From contig CAZJEN010000003.1 of assembly GCA_964545045.1 (NCBI GenBank), positions 95,602-159,601 on the forward strand: a stretch of 64,000 nt of DNA, in the 5' to 3' direction. The position numbers and the translations under genes are program-made. Source of the stretch: SIG307 sp964545045. GTDB lineage: Bacteria > Bacillota > Clostridia > Lachnospirales > Lachnospiraceae. Shown here piece after piece: positions 7,593 through 17,543 of this stretch; position 1 is the first letter of the stretch; every line of letters starts with the position of its first letter. Below the pieces are notes generated by a model. It was not told the DNA's origin and made no database searches. It saw only the letters and a program-made list of their open reading frames with translations.

Positions 7593-8459
7593 CTAATCCA
7601 CTCTCTGTCTGAACAAATCAAACACCGCAACTGCTTCTGCCGAATACGTTGTGTCAAGATAGACATAATTAAACTCACGGAAAATTTCCCATTCTTTTAC
7701 ACAGAATTCCGCAAGTGCACCATTGCTTTCGCCGACTGCCCGATACGCAAATGTAATACCGTCACTTCTCTCAAGAAGCTTTGTAATAAGTCCGAAATTA
7801 CTGACTGTGACAATTCTTTCAAATTCCGAAAAAGAATGATTCCTTTCCGTAAGGAGCTGTTCCAGTATATTCCTTGTTCCGCTACCCTCCTCACGAAGAA
7901 TCAGTGTCTCCTTCCATATCTCATCAATTTCAATCCTACGATGTGCAAAAGGATGATTCACACTGCACAGCCCGACAAACGGTTCTTTCCGATACAGTTT
8001 AGACGCATATCTGCTCCGGTCAAAAAAGCCTTCTACAAGCGCAAAATCCAACTTTCCCGCGGCCAACTCCGCCAACAACTTTTCCGTATTTTCTACCATC
8101 ACGGAAAGCCCATTCCCTTCCTTTTCCAAGAAAGCCGAAACATGTTCTGCCATCACATATTCTCCGATTGTCTTGGTTGCACCGATTGCCAGGTTCATAC
8201 CCTCATTGTGCATCAGTTCCTCCCTAAGCTTTTTCTCCTGATACATCACGTTTTCGGCATACGTTTGCAACAACTCTGCTTCCCTTGTTTTTGTGAGTGT
8301 CCGCCTGTCGTAGCAAAACAACTTACAACCATATTTCTCCTCCAGATAGTGAATATGCTGTGTTACCGCAGGCTGCGTCATGTTCAGAAGTTCCGCCGTT
8401 TTACGGTAGTTCATTACCTTACATAAAGCTAAAAACGTTTCAAGTCTTGTATCTATCAT
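7593..8459 (-). CDS. LysR-type transcriptional regulator
   Basis: 288 residues with GAGGAG upstream of ATG 8459. The N-terminal winged HTH spans about residues 3-60 (METFLALCKVMNYRKTAELL, TQPAVTQHI), followed by a linker helix and a periplasmic-binding-like effector domain from about residue 88. It is divergent from the YeiH-family permease gene, with 109 bases between them that hold a 28-base palindrome. LysR regulators usually control the divergent gene and themselves. The effector is unknown; YeiH relatives in other bacteria are linked to sulfur or organic-acid metabolism. Confidence 0.9.
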   Translation of the reverse strand: MIDTRLETFLALCKVMNYRKTAELLNMTQPAVTQHIHYLEEKYGCKLFCYDRRTLTKTREAELLQTYAENVMYQEKKLREELMHNEGMNLAIGATKTIGEYVMAEHVSAFLEKEGNGLSVMVENTEKLLAELAAGKLDFALVEGFFDRSRYASKLYRKEPFVGLCSVNHPFAHRRIEIDEIWKETLILREEGSGTRNILEQLLTERNHSFSEFERIVTVSNFGLITKLLERSDGITFAYRAVGESNGALAEFCVKEWEIFREFNYVYLDTTYSAEAVAVFDLFRQRVD

Positions 8460-8510
8460 CGCTGCTCCTCTGATAAAATAAATTTATAACATGATTCTGA
8501 ATGATAATTT

Positions 8511-8538
8511 GATTTTATTATAGATTCACGATAAAATC
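8511..8538. promoter_or_regulatory. Candidate LysR operator
   Basis: GATTTTAT and ATAAAATC are perfect inverted arms separated by 12 bases, centred between the divergent LysR and permease genes and ending 30 bases before the permease ATG. The arrangement resembles a LysR recognition dyad (T-N11-A type). Confidence 0.5.
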
Positions 8539-8568
8539 AATACAGATATAAAAACAAAGGAGAATATC

Positions 8569-9600
8569 ATGGAAACATTAAAAAATACCGCAAAACTATT
8601 GCCGGGCTTTCTACTGGCTCTTATCATCGCCGCTATAGCAAGGCTTCTGGAAAGCCTGCTGCCGATTCACTTAATCGGAGCTTCTGTCATTGCTCTTTTC
8701 ATAGGCATGATTATCAACCATTTTTGGAAACCGAATACATTGTTTTCCGGCGGATTAAAATTTACTTCTAAGAAAATATTAAAATTCGCCATCATTCTAC
8801 TGGGAGCAAGCTTAAATATCCGCATTGTTCTGGAAGTAGGAAAGTTGTCGCTCTGTGTCATGGTTTTCACACTTCTTACCTGCTTCGGCATCGGTCATTT
8901 TGTAGGCAAAGCACTTAAAATCAACTGGAAGCTCTCCAACTTAATATCTGCCGGAACCGGCATCTGCGGCGGTTCTGCCATTGCTGCCATCGCCCCTGTC
9001 ATTGAAGCAGACGACACCGATATCGCCTATGCCATGTCTGCCACATTTCTTTTTGACATGGCAATGATTATACTTTTCCCGATTATGGGACAGGCTATGG
9101 GGCTTTCCGATATGGCCTACGGGCTCTGGGCAGGTACCGCAGTCAACGATACCTCCAGTGTGGTAGCGGCAGGCTATGCCTTTTCCGAAGCCGCAGGTGA
9201 CTTTGCCACCATGGTAAAGCTTACCCGGACCCTTTCCATTATTCCGACAGTGATTACCTTTGCACTCATTTCGGCTCACCTGAAAAGAAAAGAAGCAGGG
9301 GCACAGAACACTTCCGCAAAAGCAAACTTCGGACTTACAAAGATTATTCCTTGGTTTATTCTTGGCTTCCTTGCCCTTACCGTTATTAACAGCTTCGGCG
9401 TTATTCCGTATGAAGCTTCCGCAGGAATGAAGGATATCAGCAAATTTCTTATGGTAGCCGCCCTGGCAGCCATCGGACTGAATACCAGCTTTAAAGACAT
9501 GAAGAAATCCGGCTTCCGGCCGATGCTTCACGGATTTATCATTTCCGCGTTGGTTGTTGTTGTAGCCATTGCGGTAGAATATTTTATGGGAATCGTATAA
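8569..9600 (+). CDS. YeiH/UPF0324-family membrane permease
   Basis: 343 residues with AAAGGAG eight bases before the ATG. The sequence has about ten hydrophobic segments and the conserved core of this family: SAGTGICGGSAIAAIAPVI near residue 125 and GTAVNDTSSVVAAGYAF near residue 190. It is an integral membrane protein of the cytoplasmic membrane. The substrate of the family is unsettled; sulfonate or small anion export has been proposed for some members. It lies divergent from a LysR gene that probably regulates it. Confidence 0.85.
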   Translation: METLKNTAKLLPGFLLALIIAAIARLLESLLPIHLIGASVIALFIGMIINHFWKPNTLFSGGLKFTSKKILKFAIILLGASLNIRIVLEVGKLSLCVMVFTLLTCFGIGHFVGKALKINWKLSNLISAGTGICGGSAIAAIAPVIEADDTDIAYAMSATFLFDMAMIILFPIMGQAMGLSDMAYGLWAGTAVNDTSSVVAAGYAFSEAAGDFATMVKLTRTLSIIPTVITFALISAHLKRKEAGAQNTSAKANFGLTKIIPWFILGFLALTVINSFGVIPYEASAGMKDISKFLMVAALAAIGLNTSFKDMKKSGFRPMLHGFIISALVVVVAIAVEYFMGIV

Positions 9601-9660
9601 AATTTTCATAGGATAACATTCATAGAATAACCAAAGAACATATGCATATAGATTATATAG

Positions 9661-9694
9661 ATAAAAAGGCGTCGTATTGTCCCATACGACGCCT
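9661..9694 (-). terminator. Terminator of tyrS
   Basis: AGGCGTCGTAT pairs perfectly with ATACGACGCCT (9667-9694), followed on the minus strand by TTTTTAT. It lies 18 bases after the tyrS stop and can also stop plus-strand reading from the permease gene. Confidence 0.85.
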
Positions 9695-9712
9695 CGACTT
9701 ATATTTCCTTTA

Positions 9713-10936
9713 TTACTTTACAACAACCTTCTTGTAGTTCTTCTTACCCCGGCGTACAATCATACCTTCGCCGAAGTCTTCTGCGGTAAACTCCTTCTTG
9801 ATGTCCGTAATCTTCTCATCGTTTACGGTAACACCGCCCTGCTCGATGGCACGTCTTGCCTCAGAACGGCTCGGATTTAAGCCTGCCTTTACCAACACAC
9901 CGATTAAGTCAATCTTACCGTCGGTAAAATCCTCTGCGGTAAGCTCTGCGGTCGGCATATTCTCCAAGCTTCCGCCGCCTGCGAACAGTGCCTTTGCACT
10001 CTCCTGAGCCTTAGTAGCCTCTTCCTCGCCGTGAACCAGCTTGGTAAGCTCGAATGCAAGGATTTCCTTTGCGGTATTTAACTGGCTGCCTTCCCAGCCT
10101 TCCATCTTCTCGATTTCTTCAAGCGGAAGGAAGGTGAGCATCTTAATGCACTTTAATACGTCCGCATCCGCTACGTTTCTCCAGTACTGGTAAAACTCGA
10201 ACGGAGAAGTCTTCTCGGCATCAAGCCATACCGCACCCTTCTGGGTCTTACCCATCTTCTTACCCTCGGAGTTGAGAAGAAGGGTAATAGTCATTGCGTA
10301 TGCATCCTTACCTAACTTTCTACGGATCAGCTCCGTACCACCCAGCATGTTGGACCACTGATCGTCACCGCCGAACTGCATATTACAGCCGTACTTCTGG
10401 TACAAAGCAAGGAAATCGTAGCTCTGCATAATCATGTAGTTAAACTCAAGGAAGCTCAGTCCCTTTTCCATACGCTGCTTGTAGCACTCTGCGGTCAACA
10501 TACGGTTTACAGAAAAGTGCGGTCCGATGTCACGCAGCACTTCCACATAATTCAAATCAAGGAGCCAGTCCGCGTTGTTTACAAGGAGCGCCTTGCCCTC
10601 GGAGAAATCTACGAAACGGCTCATCTGCTTCTTAAAGCACTCTACGTTGTGAGCAATGGTCTCCTTCGTCATCATCTGACGCATATCGGTACGACCGGAC
10701 GGGTCACCGATCATTGCAGTACCTCCGCCGATTAAGGCAATCGGCTTATTACCTGCCATCTGCAAACGCTTCATAAGGCAAAGAGCCATAAAGTGTCCTA
10801 CATGAAGACTGTCCGCGGTCGGGTCAAAACCGATGTAAAAGGTAGCCTTACCGTTGTTAATCAGTTCCTTAATCTCTTCTTCGTCGGTTAACTGTGCCAG
10901 TAATCCTCTGGCCTTCAGTTCATCAAAAATTGTCAT
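9713..10936 (-). CDS. tyrS: Tyrosyl-tRNA synthetase
   Basis: 407 residues. ATG 10936 is preceded by GGAGG; an upstream in-frame ATG at 11065 lies in the leader and is rejected. This class I synthetase charges tRNA-Tyr in the cytoplasm. The HIGH-type motif is HVGH at residues 45-48 and the KMSKS-type motif is KMGKT near residue 230. YMIMQSYDFL and the GGDDQWSN block of the tyrosine site are present. A C-terminal S4-like RNA-binding domain occupies the last 65 residues (GLNPSRSEARRAIEQGGV). Expression is controlled by the T-box leader upstream, so the gene responds to uncharged tRNA-Tyr. Confidence 0.97.
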   Translation of the reverse strand: MTIFDELKARGLLAQLTDEEEIKELINNGKATFYIGFDPTADSLHVGHFMALCLMKRLQMAGNKPIALIGGGTAMIGDPSGRTDMRQMMTKETIAHNVECFKKQMSRFVDFSEGKALLVNNADWLLDLNYVEVLRDIGPHFSVNRMLTAECYKQRMEKGLSFLEFNYMIMQSYDFLALYQKYGCNMQFGGDDQWSNMLGGTELIRRKLGKDAYAMTITLLLNSEGKKMGKTQKGAVWLDAEKTSPFEFYQYWRNVADADVLKCIKMLTFLPLEEIEKMEGWEGSQLNTAKEILAFELTKLVHGEEEATKAQESAKALFAGGGSLENMPTAELTAEDFTDGKIDLIGVLVKAGLNPSRSEARRAIEQGGVTVNDEKITDIKKEFTAEDFGEGMIVRRGKKNYKKVVVK

Positions 10937-11097
10937 TGTTGCATCCTCCTTTTTTGTTGTTCTGTTTGCGTGCTTCCAGTGCTTCGCACCTCTCCGCACA
11001 TCGCGACATAGTCGCTCGGTCGTAAGCGCGCTCGCATTTCGCCGCCTTTGCAAGTACACTTGCACGGTGTCTCAACACTCACTTTGCCTGCACACAA

Positions 11098-11395
11098 ATA
11101 AAAACCCCCGCCCTTTTATCAAAGGACGAGGGTATATTCTCTCGTGTTACCACCTTTTTTCACACCCGGCTCACACCGGCTGCCTCATCAAGTACAAAGA
11201 ACTAAATCGTTCTACTATACTCCCGCACGATAACGTGTGCCGAGACCTAAGTCTCACCTCCGTCGCAGCCTACTCGCAAATGCTTTGGGTGCGAAGCTCC
11301 AAGACGTATTCATCAAAAGCTTCCCCTGCGCCTCTCATCATCCGGCAACTTTCTGTAGGTTTCCCTTCTAACTACTTGTTCTTTTCATAGCTTAT
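11098..11395 (-). promoter_or_regulatory. T-box leader for tyrosine
   Basis: The leader fills most of the 538-base gap before tyrS. The T-box sequence is GGTGGTAACACG (11154-11143), a variant of the usual GGTGGNACCGCG; its UGGU can pair with the ACCA end of tRNA-Tyr. A specifier-loop context GAATACG contains TAC, a tyrosine codon, at 11308-11306. The terminator is a CCCTCGTCCTTT/AAAGGGCGGGGG stem followed by TTTTTATTT (11132-11098). Uncharged tRNA-Tyr would favour the antiterminator and tyrS expression. Confidence 0.9.
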
Positions 11396-11401
11396 GTCAC
11401 G

Positions 11402-11430
11402 ATTATAACGAGTTCGGAAATATTTGTCAA
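11402..11430 (-). promoter_or_regulatory. Consensus sigma-A promoter of the tyrS leader
   Basis: Both boxes are perfect: TTGACA (11430-11425) and TATAAT (11407-11402) with a 17-base spacer. Transcription would start near 11395, at the 5' end of the T-box leader. Confidence 0.9.
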
Positions 11431-11474
11431 GCAGAAATTTTCCTTCTCTTCCGAACTTCCGTAAGCCACTTTCT

Positions 11475-12875
11475 TTAGTAATCCGAAATATGCTCTTTTG
11501 TCATTACCGTGGATACAGCTACCTCTTCCCCGGCACGAATGACACTAACCGTAATTTTGTCTCCTTCTCTTGCCTTTAACATGGCATCCACAATATGAAA
11601 CTGACGGGTAATTTCCAGTGTTTCCACTCCGTTTTCGCCTTCAAAGGTAATAGATTTTAATATATCTCCGGACTTAAGCTGCCCTCTGACCAGGCTGTCC
11701 TCCATAACCTCTACCACTCTGACGGTCTCACTCAAATACACATGCCCGGTATTCGGCTCTGTCCTCATATAAGACTCCAACGTCTGTACCGTTACGCCCA
11801 GCATTCCCCGCTGCACACTCTCGCAGGAGGTACCGTAGCAATGGTCGATAATGTTATCCGCCACGTAGGTCGCCACCTTCGCCGGAATGGCATAACCGAT
11901 ATTTTCTACCGTGGTATCAATAATTTTCGCATTTACAATTCCCATCAAATCTCCGGATTCGTTGTAAAGGCCTCCGCCGCTATTTCCCTGATTCACCGGA
12001 GTATCCACACGAATGACACGGAAGGACTTAGCCTGGCCGGTAGCAGAATCGGTCAAAGTAATATGCTCCGAATCCACACTCACTACACCGTAGGATGCGG
12101 ACGTACCGCCGCCCTTGGCATTTCCGATAGCAATGGCCGCCTCGCCTACCACTACTTTATCCGAATCCGCTACAGTAACAGGCATTGCCTCCGACTCCTG
12201 CAGCAGTTCGCTCCCCTTGATATGTAACACCGCGATATCATAATGTGCGGAACCGCCCACATACTCTGCCTTCATCCTCTGCTCGGCAATTTCGCTTCCG
12301 TACAAATACACGTCGATATCCCGGCTGATGCCGTTATAGGAATCACAATCCGCATCATACACCACATGATGATTGGTAATAATAAAAGCATCGCCTGTTG
12401 CCTTATCCAACCGGTAAATCACGCCGGAACCGGAAGCAGTATAATCCTGATTTACCTTTCCCGTATACCACTGGGACTGCTTCGGCGTAAAATTAGAAAC
12501 AATGCTCACCGCACTCTGTAAGCCCTTGGAGGTAGCAAAGGCGATATTACTGCCTTTATTAATAATCGTCACAGTTCCGTCTTCGCCATCTACTCCGTCC
12601 ACGCCATCCTTACCGTCCGCGCCGTCTTTTCCGTCGGTACCGTCCTTACCGTCGGTTCCGTCCTTACCATCTGCTCCGTCTTCTCCCACGACCGTACCGA
12701 GATTATCCCTCGTGCCGTCCGTATAGGTAAGCACCAGTTCTCCGTCATCGTTAATGTAGGCTCTTTCTATGCCCACCGGTTCCGTCCGGTTGCAGGCTCC
12801 CGCCAACGAAAGCACCAGTGCCAACATTGTAAGCACCGCCCCCCGTCTTATCTTTCCTCTTAACTTCTTTTTCAT
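11475..12875 (-). CDS. S1C (HtrA/DegP-like) serine protease lipoprotein
   Basis: The start at 12875 is preferred because it is eight bases from GGAG; an ATG two codons earlier is only two bases away. The 466-residue product has a lipobox ending LAGAC, so it is a surface lipoprotein. A short N-terminal domain is followed by a collagen-like linker of about eleven G-x-y triplets (GKDGTDGKDG type, residues 65-102). The trypsin-like domain follows with catalytic His near 169 (TNHHVV), Asp near 213 (HYDIAV) and Ser near 299 (GNSGGG), then a PDZ-like domain from about 345. HtrA proteases handle misfolded or surface proteins. The collagen-like spacer probably holds the protease away from the membrane. 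Confidence 0.9.
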   Translation of the reverse strand: MKKKLRGKIRRGAVLTMLALVLSLAGACNRTEPVGIERAYINDDGELVLTYTDGTRDNLGTVVGEDGADGKDGTDGKDGTDGKDGADGKDGVDGVDGEDGTVTIINKGSNIAFATSKGLQSAVSIVSNFTPKQSQWYTGKVNQDYTASGSGVIYRLDKATGDAFIITNHHVVYDADCDSYNGISRDIDVYLYGSEIAEQRMKAEYVGGSAHYDIAVLHIKGSELLQESEAMPVTVADSDKVVVGEAAIAIGNAKGGGTSASYGVVSVDSEHITLTDSATGQAKSFRVIRVDTPVNQGNSGGGLYNESGDLMGIVNAKIIDTTVENIGYAIPAKVATYVADNIIDHCYGTSCESVQRGMLGVTVQTLESYMRTEPNTGHVYLSETVRVVEVMEDSLVRGQLKSGDILKSITFEGENGVETLEITRQFHIVDAMLKAREGDKITVSVIRAGEEVAVSTVMTKEHISDY

Positions 12876-12934
12876 ATTCATATCTCCTTCCCTTTTTTCT
12901 ATACAATACCATATGTTTATGTTTTTTCTATGAA

Positions 12935-13783
12935 TTACTGATTCAACTGTCGTTTTGCATAGCTGTCCCGGTACTCACTCGGGGTAAGACCCGTTTCCTT
13001 CTTAAAGGCATTGGAAAAATTATGGGGGTCAGAATATCCCAGAATATACCCAATCTGGGATACAGAGTGATTGGTCTCTCCCAGCTCCGCTTTGGCATAC
13101 TCCATCTTCTTTTGAATCATAAACTGCTTCATGGACACCTTGGCCCATTTTTTAAAATAGGTGGTCAGATACTTTTCGTTATAGCCGAAATAATCCGCCA
13201 CATCCGACACCTTTAAATCACTGTAAATATTCAGCGCAATATACTCTGTAATATCGTTGTAAAGCTGCGGACTGTTATCCGCATTGTTGTACTTTCTCGC
13301 CACGAAGCTCTGGGCACTGAGCTCCGCCAGAATCACTCCCGTGGTAAAATTGTTGAGACTGCGCATACCGTACCGCTTATCGGAGTCCTGGAGCTGCTTC
13401 ATCAAAATTACCATCCGTTCCAGAGACTGCAGCTTTCCGGAAAGCGGAACCGACACCGAAAGGGCATCCTGTTCCATCGTCTGCCGCTCCGAATACAAGG
13501 TGTCATAAGGAACTGCGGGCGAAAAATGCATCCAGTAAAAGGAACAGGCTCCCGACCGGTATCCGTATTGTTTTGCGGTAGGAGGCATCAACAAATAGCT
13601 TCCCTTTTCAATCTCATACTCCGTCTCTTCATCTGCAATATACAACACCCCGTCCGTCACCACGAAAAGCTCGAAATCATACAATCTTCTTGTCAAATGA
13701 ATCCACTCCGGATTCGGCGACTTAAACTTTCCCGACATATTGTACTGAAAGGGTACCGCAGAATTAAATCGAAAAATTTTCAT
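12935..13783 (-). CDS. AraC-family regulator with cupin sensor
   Basis: 282 residues. The N-terminal half is a cupin-like sugar-sensing domain (LFVVTDGVLYIADEE), and the C-terminal 100 residues carry the two AraC HTH motifs, with VSDVADYFGYNEKYLTTYF and the signature IGYILGYSDPHNFSNAFK. Such proteins activate glycan-use genes when an inducer binds. It is divergent from the GH127-type gene across 284 bases, which is the likely target. The ribosome binding site is weak. Confidence 0.88.
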   Translation of the reverse strand: MKIFRFNSAVPFQYNMSGKFKSPNPEWIHLTRRLYDFELFVVTDGVLYIADEETEYEIEKGSYLLMPPTAKQYGYRSGACSFYWMHFSPAVPYDTLYSERQTMEQDALSVSVPLSGKLQSLERMVILMKQLQDSDKRYGMRSLNNFTTGVILAELSAQSFVARKYNNADNSPQLYNDITEYIALNIYSDLKVSDVADYFGYNEKYLTTYFKKWAKVSMKQFMIQKKMEYAKAELGETNHSVSQIGYILGYSDPHNFSNAFKKETGLTPSEYRDSYAKRQLNQ

Positions 13784-13991
13784 ATAACAAAATCACACCT
13801 TTTCCAACCATTTTTCTTAATTGTTCTCTACATTTATTCACCACACATCTCCATCATAGCCCCATTTTCACAAAATGTAAAGGATTTCCGAACAAAAAAG
13901 CCCATAACTCCGAGATTCTTATCCAGAATTCACCACTTCACTCCACCCGGACAAAAAGTGAGATTTTGCCACAAATTCAAATGTAATCCGA

Positions 13992-14021
13992 TTTACAAAA
14001 TCCTCCCTTTCAAAGTACAAT
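13992..14021 (+). promoter_or_regulatory. Possible promoter of the GH127-type gene
   Basis: TTTACA (13992-13997) and TACAAT (14016-14021) are spaced by 18 bases, 46 bases before the ATG. The -35 box is weak, as expected for a promoter that needs an AraC-type activator. The rest of 13784-13991 shows no gene. Confidence 0.45.
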
Positions 14022-14067
14022 TTTTACAGAAACAAATCGAAACCCAAGAGAAGGAGATTTTGATACT

Positions 14068-17000
14068 ATGCGTAAATCATTGAAACGGGTAATCTGCGGA
14101 TTGCTTACACTGACACTGCTGGGCTCTGCTGCCTGTTCCGGAACGAAACCGGCGGATAATCAGACGACAGGTACCCCTGTAACCGTAACAGAGGCACCTC
14201 AACCGACACCGAATACCGCAACCACCGCACCGGAACAGCCTTCCGATGCTACAGAAACGCCGGAACCGACTGCTACTCCGTTGCCGACCGCCACTCCTGT
14301 TCCTACACCGATAGTAGATAAGCATGCTGCTTCTAAGGTTCTGGAGCTGTTCTTTGAAAAAAATGTACAGGACGGTTCCTCTGCACAGAACCACGGCACC
14401 CTCAATAAGGAAGGGACCTATGTGGAAGGGATTTCCGGACAGGCACTGTACTTTGACGGTTCCACCTATATCGATTTGGGAACCTCTGAGTCCTTACAGC
14501 CCTCCCATCTGACCTTTTCCGCCTGGATTAAGTGCGACTCCGTATTACAGGGAGAGCACATGCTGGCCTGGTTTAAGCCAAACGGCAACTATCAAGGCTC
14601 CGGCTGGTATCTTTCCTGTTTGAGTGCCGACATTCCGTTAAAGCTTTCTGTAGGAGAATCCACAGGACAGCCCATGGAGCTTTATGTATCCGCCAACCGT
14701 GCAGACTTTTTCCCGGTAGACGAATGGGTACATATCGCCGTCACCTATGATTCGGACACAAAAACCGCTGCCATCTACCGGAACGGTATGTCCCAGACGG
14801 TGCTTCATATCAACGGAACCTCAGAAATTACCGCAAACAACACCGATATAAAATACCTGGGCTTCAATTCTCCGGGTTACAACGGTGGCTTTTGTAAGCT
14901 GGCAATGGATGACTTATTCTTATATAACAAGGTACTGAATGCCGCAGAAATCAGCGAGCTTTACGCAGGATACGGCATGGAAGTGGATTTGGAGGAGGTC
15001 ATTCGTCAGGATTACAACAACCTTTCTGTACCGACCGTTTCTCCGGAGCATGACCTTACCCTGCCGACCGTCGGTACCTCCGGAAGTAAAATCAGCTGGC
15101 ATTCCTCAAATGAAGCAGTGCTTTCTTCTTCCGGTAAGTTAACCCGTCCGGCGGCAGGAGAAGCGGATGAAACCGTAACACTTACCGCTACACTCACTTA
15201 CGAAAGCTTTACCAGAAAAAAGACCTTCACCATAACCGTGGATGCTTTGCCTTCCTTCGGTAGTCTGTCGGACTTTGAATTGAATCAGGTTACGTTACTG
15301 GATTCCTACGAAACCAATGCTTTTGCACTGGAAGTCGATTATTTGAAATCACTGGATGCGGATAAGCTGCTGCGGGGCTTCTGCGATATCGCAGGCGTAG
15401 AAAGCAGTGCCACCCTGTACGGCGGGTGGGAAAACTCCGCCATTAAGGGACATACTCTGGGACACTATTTAAGTGCCTTGTCCCAGGCATACGCCACCTC
15501 GGGCGATGAAGAGCTTTTAGCAATCATCAACCATACCATTGATGTACTTGCTCAGTGTCAGAATAAAGAAACCGGCTATCTTGCTGCCATCCCGGAAAGC
15601 CACTACGCGCAAATCGAGCAGGGTAATACCTCCGGCACCTGGGTTCCATGGTACACCATGCATAAAATTATGGCAGGTCTTTTGGACGCTTACGAATTTG
15701 CAGGAAACGAACAGGCACTTACTGTTGCCTCCCGCCTCGGAGACTGGGTATACTCCCGTACTTCTACCTGGAGTACCGCTACCCAGCGAAAGGTGCTGAA
15801 CGTGGAATACGGCGGTATGAATGACTGTCTGTATACCCTTTACAGCTTCACAAAATCCGAAGACCACCTTTCCGCAGCCCACAGCTTCGATGAGCTGACG
15901 CTCTTTGATCCGCTGTACCAGGGAAGGGATATATTAAACGGCAGACACGCCAATACCACCATTCCGAAAATCATCGGTGCCTTAAACCGCTATATCGTTT
16001 TAGGCGAATCCGAAGCCTACTACTTACAGGTAGCGGAAAACTTCTGGGATATGGTAGTCAACAACCACTCCTATATTACCGGTGGTAACAGTGAATGGGA
16101 GCACTTCGGCGCACCGAATATTTTGGACGGAGAACGCACCAACTGTAACTGCGAAACCTGTAATACTTACAATATGCTTAAGCTTTCCCGTGAATTGTTT
16201 AAGATTACAGGCAAACGCAAATATTCCGATTATTACGAGAATACCTACATTAACGCCATTCTCTCCTCCCAGAACCCGGAGACCGGCATGACCACCTACT
16301 TCCAGCCGATGGCAACGGGCTTCTTTAAGGTATACGGCTCCCCGACCAATCATTTCTGGTGCTGTACCGGTTCCGGTATGGAAAACTTCTCCAAGCTGGG
16401 AGACAGCATTTACTACAAGGACGAAAACAGCGTATACATCACCCGCTATACCTCTTCCGTCCTTTCCTGGAAAGAGAAAAACCTTGTTATCACCCAGACT
16501 GCGGATGTTCCGAACAACGACACCGTGACTATCACTGTAGCAACCGATTCCAAGACACCGGTAACCGCAGACTTGGTGCTTCGTGTTCCGGACTGGTGTG
16601 CCGGTACGCCGACAGTACTGATTAACGGAACGAAAATCACTGACTTTACCGTAACCAACGGCTTCCTTCGCCTTTCCCGTGACTGGAGCAACAGCGACTG
16701 TATCGAATACACCCTTCCGGCCAAACTTACCGCATACACCTTGCCGGATAATAACCACTCCATCGCCTTTAAGTACGGCCCGCTTGTTCTCAGTGCGGAT
16801 TTGGGCAAGAGAAATATGAAAACCGGCACCACCGGCGTTAATGTAACCATTCCGACACTGGAATTTGCCATCAACGACACCGTTACTGTCAGTGACGGTA
16901 CTGTAGAAGACTGGCTTTCCAACCTGGAAGAAAACCTGGTACGCACGGAAGGCACTTTACAGTTTACCTTAAACAATACGGACAACGACCTTGTATTCTC

Positions 17001-17505
17001 TCCGCATTATTTGCAGTATACAAGCCGCTACGGCATTTATTTCCGTTTCCGTGATTACACCTCTGCGGAAAAATTCGGCGAAGGCGAATTGTATCTGGCC
17101 ATCGACAGTCTTCCGGTAGCCAACGACCAGTATGAATTCTCCCACGATATGGTAGCAGACAAATCCTCCACCGGTGCCATCGACGGTCATAATTACCGTG
17201 ATGCGGCAGCGGGCGGTTACTTCCGTTACACCCTTGCCGTAGACAACAGCACCATAAACTACTTAGGCTTTACCTGTTCCAGCGACGATGCCGGAAAGAC
17301 CTTTTCCGTTTTAGTAAACGGAAAGAAGTTGCAGGATATTACCATCGAAAGCAAAGAAAAAGAACCGTTTTATTCTGTGCTTTGCGAACTGCCGGCAGAC
17401 CTCATAAAGGACAAGGAGCAGGTTATTGTTACCTTTAAGGCAGGAAAAGATTCGTCCTCCGGCGGAATCTACGATAAGATAAGTATTTTAAAGAAACTGC
17501 AGTAA
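14068..17505 (+). CDS. GH127/GH146-type beta-L-arabinofuranosidase lipoprotein
   Basis: 1145 residues, with AGAAGGAG before the ATG. A lipobox with Cys 23 (LLGSAAC) is followed by a Pro/Thr-rich linker. Next come a LamG/concanavalin-like domain (about 95-315), an Ig-like domain (about 320-400), the catalytic domain from about 410, and a C-terminal beta domain. The zinc and nucleophile pattern of GH127 is complete: E696 and C698 in CETCN, and C765-C766 in WCCTGSG. Known enzymes release beta-L-arabinofuranose from plant arabinans and glycoproteins using a Cys nucleophile. The enzyme would act at the cell surface. The divergent AraC gene probably regulates it. The exact linkage cannot be told from sequence. 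Confidence 0.88.
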   Translation: MRKSLKRVICGLLTLTLLGSAACSGTKPADNQTTGTPVTVTEAPQPTPNTATTAPEQPSDATETPEPTATPLPTATPVPTPIVDKHAASKVLELFFEKNVQDGSSAQNHGTLNKEGTYVEGISGQALYFDGSTYIDLGTSESLQPSHLTFSAWIKCDSVLQGEHMLAWFKPNGNYQGSGWYLSCLSADIPLKLSVGESTGQPMELYVSANRADFFPVDEWVHIAVTYDSDTKTAAIYRNGMSQTVLHINGTSEITANNTDIKYLGFNSPGYNGGFCKLAMDDLFLYNKVLNAAEISELYAGYGMEVDLEEVIRQDYNNLSVPTVSPEHDLTLPTVGTSGSKISWHSSNEAVLSSSGKLTRPAAGEADETVTLTATLTYESFTRKKTFTITVDALPSFGSLSDFELNQVTLLDSYETNAFALEVDYLKSLDADKLLRGFCDIAGVESSATLYGGWENSAIKGHTLGHYLSALSQAYATSGDEELLAIINHTIDVLAQCQNKETGYLAAIPESHYAQIEQGNTSGTWVPWYTMHKIMAGLLDAYEFAGNEQALTVASRLGDWVYSRTSTWSTATQRKVLNVEYGGMNDCLYTLYSFTKSEDHLSAAHSFDELTLFDPLYQGRDILNGRHANTTIPKIIGALNRYIVLGESEAYYLQVAENFWDMVVNNHSYITGGNSEWEHFGAPNILDGERTNCNCETCNTYNMLKLSRELFKITGKRKYSDYYENTYINAILSSQNPETGMTTYFQPMATGFFKVYGSPTNHFWCCTGSGMENFSKLGDSIYYKDENSVYITRYTSSVLSWKEKNLVITQTADVPNNDTVTITVATDSKTPVTADLVLRVPDWCAGTPTVLINGTKITDFTVTNGFLRLSRDWSNSDCIEYTLPAKLTAYTLPDNNHSIAFKYGPLVLSADLGKRNMKTGTTGVNVTIPTLEFAINDTVTVSDGTVEDWLSNLEENLVRTEGTLQFTLNNTDNDLVFSPHYLQYTSRYGIYFRFRDYTSAEKFGEGELYLAIDSLPVANDQYEFSHDMVADKSSTGAIDGHNYRDAAAGGYFRYTLAVDNSTINYLGFTCSSDDAGKTFSVLVNGKKLQDITIESKEKEPFYSVLCELPADLIKDKEQVIVTFKAGKDSSSGGIYDKISILKKLQ

Positions 17506-17543
17506 AACGTAGTACAAGACACATTTATACCTATAAACACAGC

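Noticed and set aside
12502..12726. Plus-strand Ser/Pro-rich frame
   Set aside because: Mirror of the collagen-like repeat of the S1C protease.
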